DNA from: Pseudonocardia hierapolitana
GTDB taxonomy: Bacteria; Actinomycetota; Actinomycetes; Mycobacteriales; Pseudonocardiaceae
Assembly (NCBI RefSeq): GCF_007994075.1
Contig: NZ_VIWU01000001.1
Coordinates: forward strand, 6,634,001-6,698,000
Direction of reading: 5' to 3'
Length of the DNA: 64,000 nucleotides
The translations under genes and the position numbers were made by a program. Positions 52,806 to 61,500 of the stretch are shown here, piece by piece. Position 1 is the first letter of the stretch. Each line of letters begins with the position of its first letter. The notes beneath the pieces are model-generated. The model was not told the origin of the DNA. It made no database searches and saw only the letters and a program-made list of their open reading frames with translations.

Positions 52806-53020
52806 CGCCGGTGCTGGCCCTGCCCGCCGCCGAGGTGATCCCCTTCGCCGGTGATGCTGTCGTGGAGGCACTGGACGAGCACCGCTGTGGTGTGACGGCC
52901 GGCTCCTGGTCGTGGCCCGGCCTCGCGGCCGTACTGGCCCGCTTCGACGCCGACATCGAGGTCGTGGGCCCGCCGGAGCTCCGCGCCGCGTTCGCCGAGC
53001 AGTGCTGCCCGGGCCGCTCG
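52806..53020 (+). pseudogene. C-terminal remnant of a WYL-domain regulator
   Basis: VEALDEHRCGVTAGSWSWPG, then FDADIEVVGPPELRAAFAEQ, match the end of YafY/WYL-domain regulators. The helix-turn-helix and WYL core are missing. WYL and VOC genes often neighbour each other, so one deletion may have removed most of both. Confidence 0.65.
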
Positions 53021-53063
53021 GGCTGCAGGGGGCCGCTCGTGACCGCACCCCGATCGGGCCGCC

Positions 53064-54635
53064 TCAGGATCGACCGGCGGCGGTGGGCGAGGGCTGCGCC
53101 GAACCGCCCTGCGATGCCGTCCCCGCCATGAGCTTCACGAGTTCGGCCCGATCGGCGGCGGACGGATGGCCCCAGCCGCGTTCGTAGCCGTAGATCTCGT
53201 GCAGCGGCGTGCCCACGGTCTGGCCGGTGAGGATCTCGACGTCGTCCGTGCTGATCAGGGCGGGGTGCTCGACACCGGTGGCCTCTGCCACCTTCAGGAG
53301 GTCGCGGCGGAGGGTGCGGATGTAGTTCGCCGCCCGCACGGACTTCAGTTCCGGGTCGAGACCGTGGGCGAGCCAGCGGTTCTGCGTCGCCACGCCGGTC
53401 GGGCAGGTGTCGGTGTGGCACTTCTGGGCCTGGATGCAGCCGATCGCGAGCATCGCCTCGCGGGCGACGTAGACCAGGTCGACACCGAGCGCGAACGCGG
53501 TGACGGCGTTGTCGGGTAGCCCCAGCTTCCCCGCGCCGGCGAACACGACCTGCTCGTGCAACCCCCGCTCGGCGAACGTCCGGTAGACCCGGCTGAAGCC
53601 CATCCGGAACGGCAGGGCGACGGAGTCGGTGAAGACCAGCGGCGACGCCCCAGTGCCGCCCTCGCCGCCGTCGATGTTGACGAAGTCGACGCCGCGTCCG
53701 GTGTCGGCCATGAGCCGGGTCAGCTCGTCCCAGAACTCCATGTCACCGACGGCGGACTTGATGCCGACGGGGAGGCCGGTCTCCGCGGCGAGCATCTCCA
53801 CCCAGTCCAGCAGCTCGTCGGTGTCGGTGAACTCGGCGTGCCGGGACGGGCTCACGCAGTCGCGCCCCACGGGGACCCCGCGCGTGGTGGCGATCTCCGG
53901 GGAGACCTTGACACCGGGGAGCAGCCCGCCCAGCGAGGGCTTGGCGCCCTGGCTGAGCTTCACCTCCAGCGCGCGGATCGGGGCCGCCGCCACGACGTCC
54001 TTCAGCCGTGCGAGGTCGAATCGCCCGCGCTCGTCACGGCAGCCGAAGTAGCCGGTGCCGATCTGCCACACCAGCTCCCCGCCGAGCAGGTGGTAGGGCG
54101 AGACGCTGCCCTCGCCGGTGTTCTGCATGCACCCGGCGAGCGCCGCGCCCTTGTTCAGCGCCGCCACCGCGTTGCCCGAGAGCGACCCGAAGCTCATCCC
54201 GGAGATGTTCACGACCGAGTCCGGGCGGAACGCGCGTCTGCGCCCGCGGGCGGCACCGAGCACCTTGGCGCAGGGGAGCCACGCCTCTCGTCCCACGCGG
54301 GGACTCGACGCGGGCACGGCGCGGCCGAACGTCCGGTGCTTCACGATCACGTAGCCCGGCGTGTGCTCCACGTCGTTGTCGGTGCCGAAGCCGAAGTAGT
54401 TGTTCTCGAGCTTGGCCGAGGCGTACACCCAGCGTCGCTGGTCGCGGCTGAACGGGCGCTCCTCGTCGTTGCCCGCGACGATGTACTGCCGCAGCTCGGG
54501 CCCGATCCTCTCGACGAGGTAGCGGCCGTGCCCGATCACGGGGAAGTTGCGCAGCAACGCGTGCCGGCGCTGCACGAGGTCGTGCGCGGCGACCCCGGCT
54601 GCGGCGGCCAGTGGCAACACCCGACGCCACTTCAT
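53064..54635 (-). CDS. FMN-dependent glutamate synthase-like (GltS domain) membrane-anchored protein
   Basis: A 523-residue protein. The N-terminal 20 residues form a membrane-type helix; then comes a glutamate synthase/GOGAT FMN barrel (ISGMSFGSLSGNAVAALNKG, GVDFVNIDGGEGGTGASPLV, CHTDTCPTGVATQ with clustered cysteines). It lacks the glutaminase domain, so it is not a complete GltB. Homologues occur as stand-alone proteins of unknown role. A single-gene unit. Confidence 0.88.
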   Translation of the reverse strand: MKWRRVLPLAAAAGVAAHDLVQRRHALLRNFPVIGHGRYLVERIGPELRQYIVAGNDEERPFSRDQRRWVYASAKLENNYFGFGTDNDVEHTPGYVIVKHRTFGRAVPASSPRVGREAWLPCAKVLGAARGRRRAFRPDSVVNISGMSFGSLSGNAVAALNKGAALAGCMQNTGEGSVSPYHLLGGELVWQIGTGYFGCRDERGRFDLARLKDVVAAAPIRALEVKLSQGAKPSLGGLLPGVKVSPEIATTRGVPVGRDCVSPSRHAEFTDTDELLDWVEMLAAETGLPVGIKSAVGDMEFWDELTRLMADTGRGVDFVNIDGGEGGTGASPLVFTDSVALPFRMGFSRVYRTFAERGLHEQVVFAGAGKLGLPDNAVTAFALGVDLVYVAREAMLAIGCIQAQKCHTDTCPTGVATQNRWLAHGLDPELKSVRAANYIRTLRRDLLKVAEATGVEHPALISTDDVEILTGQTVGTPLHEIYGYERGWGHPSAADRAELVKLMAGTASQGGSAQPSPTAAGRS

Positions 54636-54783
54636 CTGCCAGAGTCTGCTCCGGTCGACCCGCTCACGCAGGACCTGGATGCCGGAGTCGACCTCCTACC
54701 GAAGGCCCTCGGTGTGGCCAGGACCTTGCTGAGGTTCGTCCGAGCTTGGTCATCGTTCCGTTGCAGGGTTCACTGAGCAGCGC

Positions 54784-54822
54784 GCGTATCGCTGGACTCG
54801 CCGTCGTCGCAACGTTGCAACG
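54784..54822 (+). promoter_or_regulatory. PIG-L gene leader resembling the AAHS transporter leader
   Basis: GCGTATCGCT (54784-54793) and TCGCAACGTTGCAACG (54807-54822) reproduce 7971-7980 and 8033-8048 before the transporter, and GTTC lies at a similar upstream place. GCAACGTTGC is itself a palindrome. The gap 54636-54839 holds no other gene. Confidence 0.5.
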
Positions 54823-54839
54823 GAAGGACGGTTCGCCCG

Positions 54840-55616
54840 ATGACCGAGCTGGTGCCTGCCCTGCCCGAGGAGTCCTTCCGGCGCGTGCTCTGCGTCGTCG
54901 CGCACCCGGATGACATGGAGTACGGCACGTCCACCGCCGTCGCGCGCTGGACCGCGGGCGGGATCGAAGTCGGCTACCTGCTGCTCACACGGGGGGAGGC
55001 AGGCATGCCGAACCCGCCCGAGGAGACCGCGCGCTTGCGCCTCGGCGAGCAACGGGCCGCGTGCGCGGCCGTGGGCGTCGAGCACCTCACCGTGCTCGAA
55101 CACCCCGACGGGATGCTCGTCTACGGCCTGGATCTGCGCCGCGACATCTGCCGGGAGATCCGCAGGTTCCAGCCGGACGTCGTGGTCACCTTCGGGTACG
55201 CGGTCGAGACGCCGATGGGCTACGACCAGGCCGACCATCGTGTCGCCGGTCTGGCCACCCTCGATGCGGTGCGCGATGCCGGCAACCGGTGGGTCTTCGC
55301 CGAGCAGGTCGACGACGAAGGACTCGAACCGTGCAGCGTGCGCTGGATCCTCGTCCCCGCGATCGCCGGCGATCCCGGCGTGACCCACGGTGTGGACGTC
55401 ACCGGCGAACCGCTGCGACGCGGCGTCGCGTCCTTGGAGGCGCACGCCGCATATCTGGCCGCGCTCCCGGACCATCCCGCGCCCGCGGACTTCATCCCGA
55501 TGTTCCTCGCGCTGAACGGCAAGGAGATGGGGGTCGAGCACGCGATGCTGTTCCGGGCCCGCGACCTGCAGGCGCCGCCGGCCCTCCTCACCGAGGACAC
55601 CGTCGCCGACTCCTGA
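54840..55616 (+). CDS. PIG-L family hydrolase/deacetylase
   Basis: A 258-residue LmbE/PIG-L protein with the zinc motif AHPDDMEYG (H and two D), a second His in QADHRVAGLATL, and TRGEAGMPN. Family members deacetylate GlcNAc compounds (MshB, Mca); some act in aromatic catabolism, such as GalB. It is single-copy here and not linked to mycothiol genes. The leader resembles that of the aromatic transporter at 8062, which hints at a catabolic role. Confidence 0.88.
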   Translation: MTELVPALPEESFRRVLCVVAHPDDMEYGTSTAVARWTAGGIEVGYLLLTRGEAGMPNPPEETARLRLGEQRAACAAVGVEHLTVLEHPDGMLVYGLDLRRDICREIRRFQPDVVVTFGYAVETPMGYDQADHRVAGLATLDAVRDAGNRWVFAEQVDDEGLEPCSVRWILVPAIAGDPGVTHGVDVTGEPLRRGVASLEAHAAYLAALPDHPAPADFIPMFLALNGKEMGVEHAMLFRARDLQAPPALLTEDTVADS

Positions 55617-55666
55617 CCAGGTCATGACGTCCGGCCGGGTGCGTCCAGATCACCTCGAGCCCGGCG

Positions 55667-56098
55667 CTACCCGAGCCCGAGTGCCTCGACCTCGCCGGAC
55701 GTCAACGTCTCCTCCGGCTCGACGCGGAGTGCCTGGGCGACGATGAGCGCGGCCAGCCGACGTTCGTCCGGGTCCAGGACGCGCATCGCCGTCGGGCTGT
55801 CGTTGTTCGGCCCGACGCGAACGTGGTCACAGCGGTCGGGGTCGGGTGCGCGGACCCGCGTGGCGCGAACGGCCCAGTGCGTCCGGCCGTTCCGAAGCTG
55901 TGGCTCGGCCAGAATCGTGGTCGTGCCGTCATCGGGGGTCTCGATCAGGCATCGCACTCCTGCCCGTTCCACGATCCACGCGACCAGGTTCATGTCGAGA
56001 TCCGCACCCGGGAGGGCGGTGGCTCGAGGTGGCGCGACGTCATGATGTCGGGCCTCACTGCGGCACCTCACCTGGTCCAGGCTCACGGACACACCCAT
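55667..56098 (-). CDS. Hypothetical protein, 143 aa
   Basis: I do not recognise the family. The ATG at 56098 lies 5 nt after GGAGG, a strong ribosome site; a second ATG at 55993 would give a 108-residue product. The C-terminal half is soluble with mixed strands and ends in an acidic stretch (EPEETLTSGEVEALGLG). It shows no membrane segments or metal motifs. It is convergent with the PIG-L gene. Confidence 0.55.
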   Translation of the reverse strand: MGVSVSLDQVRCRSEARHHDVAPPRATALPGADLDMNLVAWIVERAGVRCLIETPDDGTTTILAEPQLRNGRTHWAVRATRVRAPDPDRCDHVRVGPNNDSPTAMRVLDPDERRLAALIVAQALRVEPEETLTSGEVEALGLG

Positions 56099-56170
56099 CA
56101 CAGCCTCCGATCGAGCTCTGACTCGGATCGCCGGAAGCGCACGTCGGTCAGAGACGGTTCGAACCCGACG

Positions 56171-56216
56171 AGAAGGGCATGCAGACCGTCAAGGGGGTCG
56201 ATCTGCATGCCCTTCT
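56171..56216. repeat. Perfect 15-bp inverted repeat with 16-nt loop
   Basis: AGAAGGGCATGCAGA at 56171 is repeated as its exact complement at 56202-56216. It lies in the 289-nt gap between two minus-strand genes, with no other gene in the gap. It could be a terminator for the GreA-like gene, but no T-run follows. Confidence 0.7.
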
Positions 56217-56387
56217 GCCCCATCGGGCACCTTCCACGCTGCCTGTGCGTGGAGTTGCCGGCAGGGGTCCTCCTCGGCGAACTCGGCACCCGCTACGTTG
56301 CTGGAGCCCGGCAGCGGGTCCGCACCGCTCGTGCAGGCCGATCCCGGCCGTGCGCCTGGACTCGTATCGGCTGGGCCGTGCCCGGGT

Positions 56388-56885
56388 TCAGCCGGAGTGG
56401 GTGCCGTAGGGCACGGCCCGCTTCAGCGTCACGGTCATCACCCGACCGTCCGGCAGCTGGTACCGGCGTTGCTCACCCTCCCTCGCGCCGACGAGCGCCC
56501 TGCCGAGGGGCGAGTCCGGCGAGCAGATCTCGACGTCGGGGTAGACCTCTTTCTCCCGTTCAGCCAGTAGGAACGTCTCCTCGTCCCCGCCGTCGGCGAA
56601 GGAGACCGTGAGCACCATTCCCGGTTCGGCGATCCCGTCATCGGGGGGCACTCCGCCGACAATCGGGTCCTGCAGCATCTGCTGCAACTTCCGGATCCGA
56701 TGATCCCGCTCCCGCCGAACGGCGAACGGGTCCTCGCCCGAGCTGTCCCCGGCACCGTCGGCCACCCCCGACCGCCCGTCCGGAGGTGCTTCCCCGGCCC
56801 GCTCCTTGACGAGCCTCAGAAGCTCTTCCTGCAGCTGCTCGTAGCCATCCCGGGTCAACCAGACCTGTTGGCTGTCGGTCGTCAT
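56388..56885 (-). CDS. GreA/GreB-like transcription elongation factor
   Basis: A 165-residue protein. The N-terminal half has coiled-coil features (YEQLQEELLRLVKERAGE) and the C-terminal half is a GreA-type FKBP-like domain (SPDSPLGRALVGAREGEQRR). Its middle is shorter and more charged than in housekeeping GreA, so it is probably a Gre-like secondary-channel factor. The ATG at 56885 follows GAGGAG. It belongs to a neighbourhood of stress-type genes. Confidence 0.83.
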   Translation of the reverse strand: MTTDSQQVWLTRDGYEQLQEELLRLVKERAGEAPPDGRSGVADGAGDSSGEDPFAVRRERDHRIRKLQQMLQDPIVGGVPPDDGIAEPGMVLTVSFADGGDEETFLLAEREKEVYPDVEICSPDSPLGRALVGAREGEQRRYQLPDGRVMTVTLKRAVPYGTHSG

Positions 56886-57381
56886 CGTGCTCCTCGATCG
56901 GCGGTGGACGTTCGGTCGCGCTCCCGGCAAAGACCAGCCGACGCAGCGCGCCATGCCCGGATGAGAATGAGCACGGCCGGGTCCGGCCGTGCTCACGCAT
57001 CACGATACGACGACGTCGAGCACAAAAGGCCCGAATCGTCGGCATTGCTCGACGGCGATGCCGCGATGACTCAGCTGTTTCCGGCCACCGGCAATGGCGA
57101 CGTCGCGGAGTCTGCCGGGTTCGACCCCTGCGAAGTCCCGCCCGGCGAAATGCCCGCGCCGCGGGGACCGTCACGCGGGGTTCGATCGGGCGGGCTCGCC
57201 GGAAGCTCGGCGCGACCGTGCGCACAGTGCCGGAGCGGGATACGCGGGAGTCTCGGGTGCTGCGGGAAGCCCTTCTGGACGTGCACTCGCGCAGCCTTGC
57301 CGCACTGCGGCAACAACGCCCCTCCCAAGTTGGCCGGGGCCGGCTCCCGACGGCACCGCCCCGCCTCGGCAACGTGGTGGT
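56886..57381. other. Intergenic region without a recognisable gene
   Basis: About 500 nt between divergent genes. Several frames are open because of high GC, but none resembles a family and no ribosome-binding site is convincing. It presumably holds both promoters. Confidence 0.45.
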
Positions 57382-58689
57382 GTGTCGCATTTGCCCCACA
57401 CGGATCGCCCGTCCTGGCCGTGCCCGGTCGAGGAAGCCCACACCGAGCGTGGACGTCCGCACCGCATTGCGGTCATCGGTGCCGGCATGGTGGGGCTGGC
57501 CACCGCATGGTTCTTGCAGGAACGCGGGGTCGAGGTGACGATCTTCGAACGGCGCCGGGTCGCCGCGGGCTCCTCATGGGGAAATGCCGGGTGGCTCGCC
57601 CCGGCTCTCACGACCCCGCTGCCCGACCCGGCGGTGCTCCGCTACGGGATGCGTGCGGTCGCGGATCCCAGCTCGCCGGTGTACCTGCCGATCCGCGCCG
57701 ATCTGCGCTTGTGGCGGTTCCTCCTCGGCTTCGCCCGCCGATGCACCGCACGGCAATGGCGTCGGGCGATGGAGGCCTACGTGACGGTCAACGACCGCGC
57801 GCTGGATGCGTTCGACGAGCTCGGCGCCGGGGGAGTCGTCACACCCACGCACCGAGCAGATCCGTTCCTGCTGTGCTTTCCCCACGAGGCGGACCGGCGC
57901 GACCTGCTCGAGGAGTTCGAGACGATGCGCTCGGTCGGCCAGAAGGTCGACTTCGAGGTGCTCGACGGGGCAGCGGCTCGGCGCCTCGAGCCCGCGCTGA
58001 CCGAGCAGGTCGGCGCAGCGGTACGCCTGCACGGGCAGCGGTACATCAACCCTCCGGCATACGTCCGGGCCCTCGCCGACGCCGTCCGGGCGCGGGGCGC
58101 GACCATTCTCGAGGATCACGAGATCCGAGACGTGCGCGACGTCGGCGACCACGTGGCCGTGCACTCCGAGGAGAACGGACGCCGCTTCGACGCGGTCGTC
58201 GTCGCCACCGGGGCGTGGCTCGGCCGGCTCACGCGCCGATTCGGAATCCGCCGGCCGGTGCAGGCGGGACGCGGCTACAGCTTCAGCGTGCCGACCCGGC
58301 AGATGCCGGCAGGCCCGATCTACCTGCCTGCCCAGCGCGTGGCGTGCACGCCGCTGGGCGATCGGCTCCGGGTCGCCGGGATGATGGAGTTCCGGCGCCC
58401 GGACGAACCGTGGGATCCTCGCCGCGCCCGAGCCCTCGTCGACGCCGTTCGGCCGTTCCTGGGCGGGCTCGAACTGGGCGACCGCCACGACGACTGGGTC
58501 GGCTCACGCCCCTGCACCCCGGACGGCCTCCCTCTCATCGGTCGGACGACCTCCCCCCGGGTGTTCGCCGCGGGCGGCCATGGCATGTGGGGGATCGTGC
58601 TGGGCCCGCTCACCGGACAGTTACTGGCCGAGGCGATCACCACCGGCCGGACGCCCTCTGCACTGATCCCGTTCGACCCGTTGCGCTAG
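57382..58689 (+). CDS. FAD-dependent D-amino acid dehydrogenase-like oxidoreductase
   Basis: A DAO/DadA-type flavoprotein of about 435 residues: IAVIGAGMVGLATAWFLQER, GSSWGNAGWLAPAL (the DadA-like SxxNAG), and SRPCTPDGLPLIGRT with GGHGMWGIVLGPLTGQLLAE at the C-terminus. It oxidises D-amino or imino acids and passes electrons to the respiratory chain. The GTG at 57382 is the last suitable start before the domain; no good Shine-Dalgarno precedes it, so the start is uncertain. It is convergent with the universal stress gene. Confidence 0.85.
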   Translation: MSHLPHTDRPSWPCPVEEAHTERGRPHRIAVIGAGMVGLATAWFLQERGVEVTIFERRRVAAGSSWGNAGWLAPALTTPLPDPAVLRYGMRAVADPSSPVYLPIRADLRLWRFLLGFARRCTARQWRRAMEAYVTVNDRALDAFDELGAGGVVTPTHRADPFLLCFPHEADRRDLLEEFETMRSVGQKVDFEVLDGAAARRLEPALTEQVGAAVRLHGQRYINPPAYVRALADAVRARGATILEDHEIRDVRDVGDHVAVHSEENGRRFDAVVVATGAWLGRLTRRFGIRRPVQAGRGYSFSVPTRQMPAGPIYLPAQRVACTPLGDRLRVAGMMEFRRPDEPWDPRRARALVDAVRPFLGGLELGDRHDDWVGSRPCTPDGLPLIGRTTSPRVFAAGGHGMWGIVLGPLTGQLLAEAITTGRTPSALIPFDPLR

Positions 58690-58695
58690 CACTAG

Positions 58696-59640
58696 TCAGC
58701 GCCCCGTCGCGGCGCCGAAGCCGTAGCGGGCCCGGCGGGTGCTCGAGTGGCCCAGGCCGTGGCGAACCACCGCGATCGGGCCGCGGCCGTGGCGCAGCAC
58801 CGCCTGACTCACCGACCCGCGCACGGTTCCCGTCAACCGCCCTCGTCCTCGCGAACCGACGACGACCAAGGCCGCACCGCGGGACTCGGCGGCCACGGCG
58901 CGAGCGGGGTCACCGCGGACGAGCCTGGTGACGACCGGGACGTCGGGGTACCGGGCGTGCCACCGCTGGAGAGCGCGCTCGAGGGTCCTGCGCGCGGCGG
59001 CCTCGGCCATCGTCGAGGGGGCGTGAACCGCTTCCAGGTCCGCCGGAGGGTCCGGGTCCCAGGCGTGCACGGCGGCAAGAGGGACACCGCGTTGCTGGGC
59101 GGCCTGGAACGCGAACCCGATCGCAGGGCTGCATGCGGAGTCGCAATGGACGCCGACGACGACCCGCGGCGAGGCACCGGAACGATCCTCGGCTCGTTCG
59201 GCTCGGACGACGACGACTGGGCAGGGCGCGCACGCGGCAACCCGAACCGACACCGACCTGGCCAGCAGCGCGCGAAGACCATGAAGGCCGCGGCTGCCCA
59301 TGACGAGCAGCCGGGCGCGGCTCGCCTCGTCGAGCAGGGCCCATGTCGCGGATCCGCACAGCAGCCGCGTCGTCACCTCCAGGTCGGACGCCACGCATCG
59401 GGCGCGAGCCGCGTGGCCCTGCAATACGGACCGGGCTGCCGCTCCTGCCATGACGAGACTTTCGATCGGCGAGCCGACTCCGTAGGGATCCGCGGGAAGC
59501 AGCGGATGGATCGCGTGCACGATCCGCAGTGGACATCCGCGGGTCGCGGCCTCTGCAGCAGCCCAGTCCACGGCGTCGCTCGCGGAGCCGACGTGGTCGA
59601 CCCCCACGACGACGGGCCCCCGCGCCTCATCCGGCTTCAT
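58696..59640 (-). CDS. Tandem universal stress protein
   Basis: A 314-residue protein with two Usp domains. Each has the ATP-type loop (GSRGLHGLRALLARSVS; GSRGRGRLTGTVRGSVS) after a PVVVGVD or RVVVGVH start. Tandem Usp proteins are part of actinobacterial dormancy and hypoxia responses. The ATG overlaps the SPFH gene stop (ATGA), so both are on one transcript. Confidence 0.93.
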   Translation of the reverse strand: MKPDEARGPVVVGVDHVGSASDAVDWAAAEAATRGCPLRIVHAIHPLLPADPYGVGSPIESLVMAGAAARSVLQGHAARARCVASDLEVTTRLLCGSATWALLDEASRARLLVMGSRGLHGLRALLARSVSVRVAACAPCPVVVVRAERAEDRSGASPRVVVGVHCDSACSPAIGFAFQAAQQRGVPLAAVHAWDPDPPADLEAVHAPSTMAEAAARRTLERALQRWHARYPDVPVVTRLVRGDPARAVAAESRGAALVVVGSRGRGRLTGTVRGSVSQAVLRHGRGPIAVVRHGLGHSSTRRARYGFGAATGR

Positions 59641-60539
59641 GGCTGCACCGCCGCGTGCGTGGCCGCGGGAACGATCGGCTTCGCGGGTGCTGACGACTCG
59701 GCCGTGCCGGCGCCGTTGGTCTCCGGCCGTGTCATGGCCGGCGTGGGCTCGGGAACGGTCGCCGGGTCGCCGCTGCGGGCCTCGGCCGGGGTGGACCGTT
59801 CGAGGAAGCGCAGCAGCTCGACCGGGAAGGGCAGCACGAGCGTCGAGTTCTTCTCCGCGGCCACCTCGACCACCGTCTGCAGCAACCGCAACTGCAGCGC
59901 GGCCGGATGCTCGGCCATCACCTCGGCGGCCTGAGCGAGCTTCTGCGAGGCCTGCAGCTCACCCTCCGCGGTGATCACCCGGGACCGGCGCTCCCGCTCG
60001 GCCTCGGCCTGCCGTGACATCGACCGTTTCATCGAATCCGGCAGGACCACGTCCTTGATCTCCACGCGGTCGATGTGCACCCCCCACCCGACCGCCGGGT
60101 TGTCGATCATCAACTCGAGGCCCTGGTTGAGCCGTTCCCGATTGGACAGCAGGTCATCCAGCTCGCTCTTGCCGATGATCGAACGCAGCGACGCCTGTGC
60201 GACCTGCAGGATCGCCGAGCCGTAGTCCTGCACGTCGACGGCCACCCGCACCGGGTCGACGACCCGGTAGTAGACGACGGCGTCGACCCGGACGGTCACG
60301 TTGTCCCGGGTGATCCCGTCCTGGGAAGGCACCGGCAGCGTGACGATCTGCATGTTGACCTTCTCGAGCCGGTCGGCGACCGGGGCGATCAGCGCCAGCC
60401 CGGGGCCCCGGGTCTCGGGCAGGACCCGGCCGAAGCGGAACACGATGCCCCGCTCGTACTGGGTGACGATCCGGACGCTCGAGCCGACCAGCGCCAGGGC
60501 CGCGGCCACGACCGCGATCAGCACGACGATGGTGATCAT
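59637..60539 (-). CDS. SPFH/slipin (stomatin-like) membrane protein
   Basis: A 300-residue protein: one N-terminal membrane helix (about residues 3-22), an SPFH/band 7 domain (QYERGIVFRFGRVLPETRGP), a coiled-coil region rich in Glu/Arg (SRQAEAERERRSRVITAEGE) and a Pro/Ala-rich tail. Stomatin-like proteins scaffold membrane complexes or proteases. An NfeD partner is absent. It is coupled to the universal stress gene downstream. Confidence 0.92.
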   Translation of the reverse strand: MITIVVLIAVVAAALALVGSSVRIVTQYERGIVFRFGRVLPETRGPGLALIAPVADRLEKVNMQIVTLPVPSQDGITRDNVTVRVDAVVYYRVVDPVRVAVDVQDYGSAILQVAQASLRSIIGKSELDDLLSNRERLNQGLELMIDNPAVGWGVHIDRVEIKDVVLPDSMKRSMSRQAEAERERRSRVITAEGELQASQKLAQAAEVMAEHPAALQLRLLQTVVEVAAEKNSTLVLPFPVELLRFLERSTPAEARSGDPATVPEPTPAMTRPETNGAGTAESSAPAKPIVPAATHAAVQP

Positions 60540-60622
60540 CTTTGTCCTCCGCTTCCGTCCGTGGGATTCGGCCGTTCCGGTTCTCGACGATCAGCCGGCC
60601 GGCCCGGTCGGTGATCGGCCCG

Positions 60623-60901
60623 TCATGGGGGCGGCTGGTCCATCCGGCCTGCCCACCGCCACGTCAGCCAGATGAGCCCGGTCGCGGCGGCGAATGCCGC
60701 TGCTCCACCCAGCGACCCGGCGACCAGCACGAGTGCGCTGATCAGAAGCCCGGCAATCAGGAAGATCTTGATGCCCAGCCCGTCGGCGGGGTGGGGCAGG
60801 CGTTGCGCGCGAGCTTTGAAGTATCGAGCGAACTCCGGATCCTCGATCAGGAGTCGGCGTTCGACCTCGCGCAGCGTCTCCCGTTCACGGTCACTGAGCA
60901 C
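60623..60901 (-). CDS. DUF3040 family small membrane protein
   Basis: A 92-residue protein beginning LSDRERETLREVERRLLIED with PEFAR, the DUF3040 signature, followed by two membrane helices. The GTG at 60901 follows AGGAGGTG by 5 nt. It leads the SPFH-Usp genes by 83 nt and is divergent from a MarR gene with overlapping palindromes between, which may control all three. The role of DUF3040 is unknown. Confidence 0.85.
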   Translation of the reverse strand: MLSDRERETLREVERRLLIEDPEFARYFKARAQRLPHPADGLGIKIFLIAGLLISALVLVAGSLGGAAAFAAATGLIWLTWRWAGRMDQPPP

Positions 60902-60960
60902 GGTGCACCTCCTGATCAGCTCCTGCCTCGCGGCAGCCGGTTTCGTGATCAAGGATTTGT

Positions 60961-60993
60961 ATCGTAGCACGATGTATCGTGAGGCGATATAGT
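60961..60993. promoter_or_regulatory. Overlapping palindromes and -10 box of the MarR gene
   Basis: Three inverted repeats overlap: ATCGT-AGC-ACGAT (60961-60973), CACGAT-GT-ATCGTG (60968-60981) and TATCG-TGAGG-CGATA (60975-60989). They run into TATAGT (60988-60993), 6 nt before the GTG at 61000. This is the layout of MarR autoregulation. Confidence 0.7.
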
Positions 60994-60999
60994 TCGAAC

Positions 61000-61500
61000 G
61001 TGACGGAGCGAGATGGGGCGGATGAGTGGTGTCATGTGACCGTGGCGGCGGACGACGGGCAGGCAGGCTCCGGAGCGCTGACGAAGCAGGACTTCGAGGC
61101 GCTGGCCCGGTTCCGGTTCGGGATCCGCCGCTACCTGCGCTTCAGCGAGGAGACGGTGCGCAGCCACGGCCTGACGCCGCAGCAGTACCAGTTGCTGCTG
61201 GCGCTGAAGGGATTCCCCGGACGGGACTGGGCGACGGTGCGGGAGCTGGCCGACCGGCTGCAGCTGCGCCACCACAGCGTGGTCGAGCTGGTCAACCGGG
61301 CGCAGGGGCAGGGCCTGGTCGAGCGCGTGCCACATCCCGACGACGCGCGCGCGGTGCGGGTACAGCTGACCGCCGACGGGGAGCAGATCCTGGGCCGCCT
61401 CAGCGCTCTGCATCGCGACGAACTGCGCCGGATGGACTCCACGCTCGCGCTCCCCACCTGGCACGACGAACCGGTGACGAGCGACTCCGACGGAGCTTGA
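61000..61500 (+). CDS. MarR family regulator
   Basis: A 166-residue MarR protein: LTPQQYQLLLALKGFPGRDW, winged helix TVRELADRLQLRHHSVVELV, wing HPDDARAVRVQLT. The GTG at 61000 stands 6 nt after TATAGT, so translation is probably leaderless; 60979 is an alternative. It probably controls itself and the divergent DUF3040-SPFH-Usp genes. The ligand is unknown. Confidence 0.9.
   Translation: MTERDGADEWCHVTVAADDGQAGSGALTKQDFEALARFRFGIRRYLRFSEETVRSHGLTPQQYQLLLALKGFPGRDWATVRELADRLQLRHHSVVELVNRAQGQGLVERVPHPDDARAVRVQLTADGEQILGRLSALHRDELRRMDSTLALPTWHDEPVTSDSDGA

Noticed and set aside
57094..57381. N-terminal extension of the D-amino acid dehydrogenase-like protein
   Set aside because: Low-complexity Arg/Pro/Ala sequence unlike the family; the FAD motif should lie near the N-terminus.
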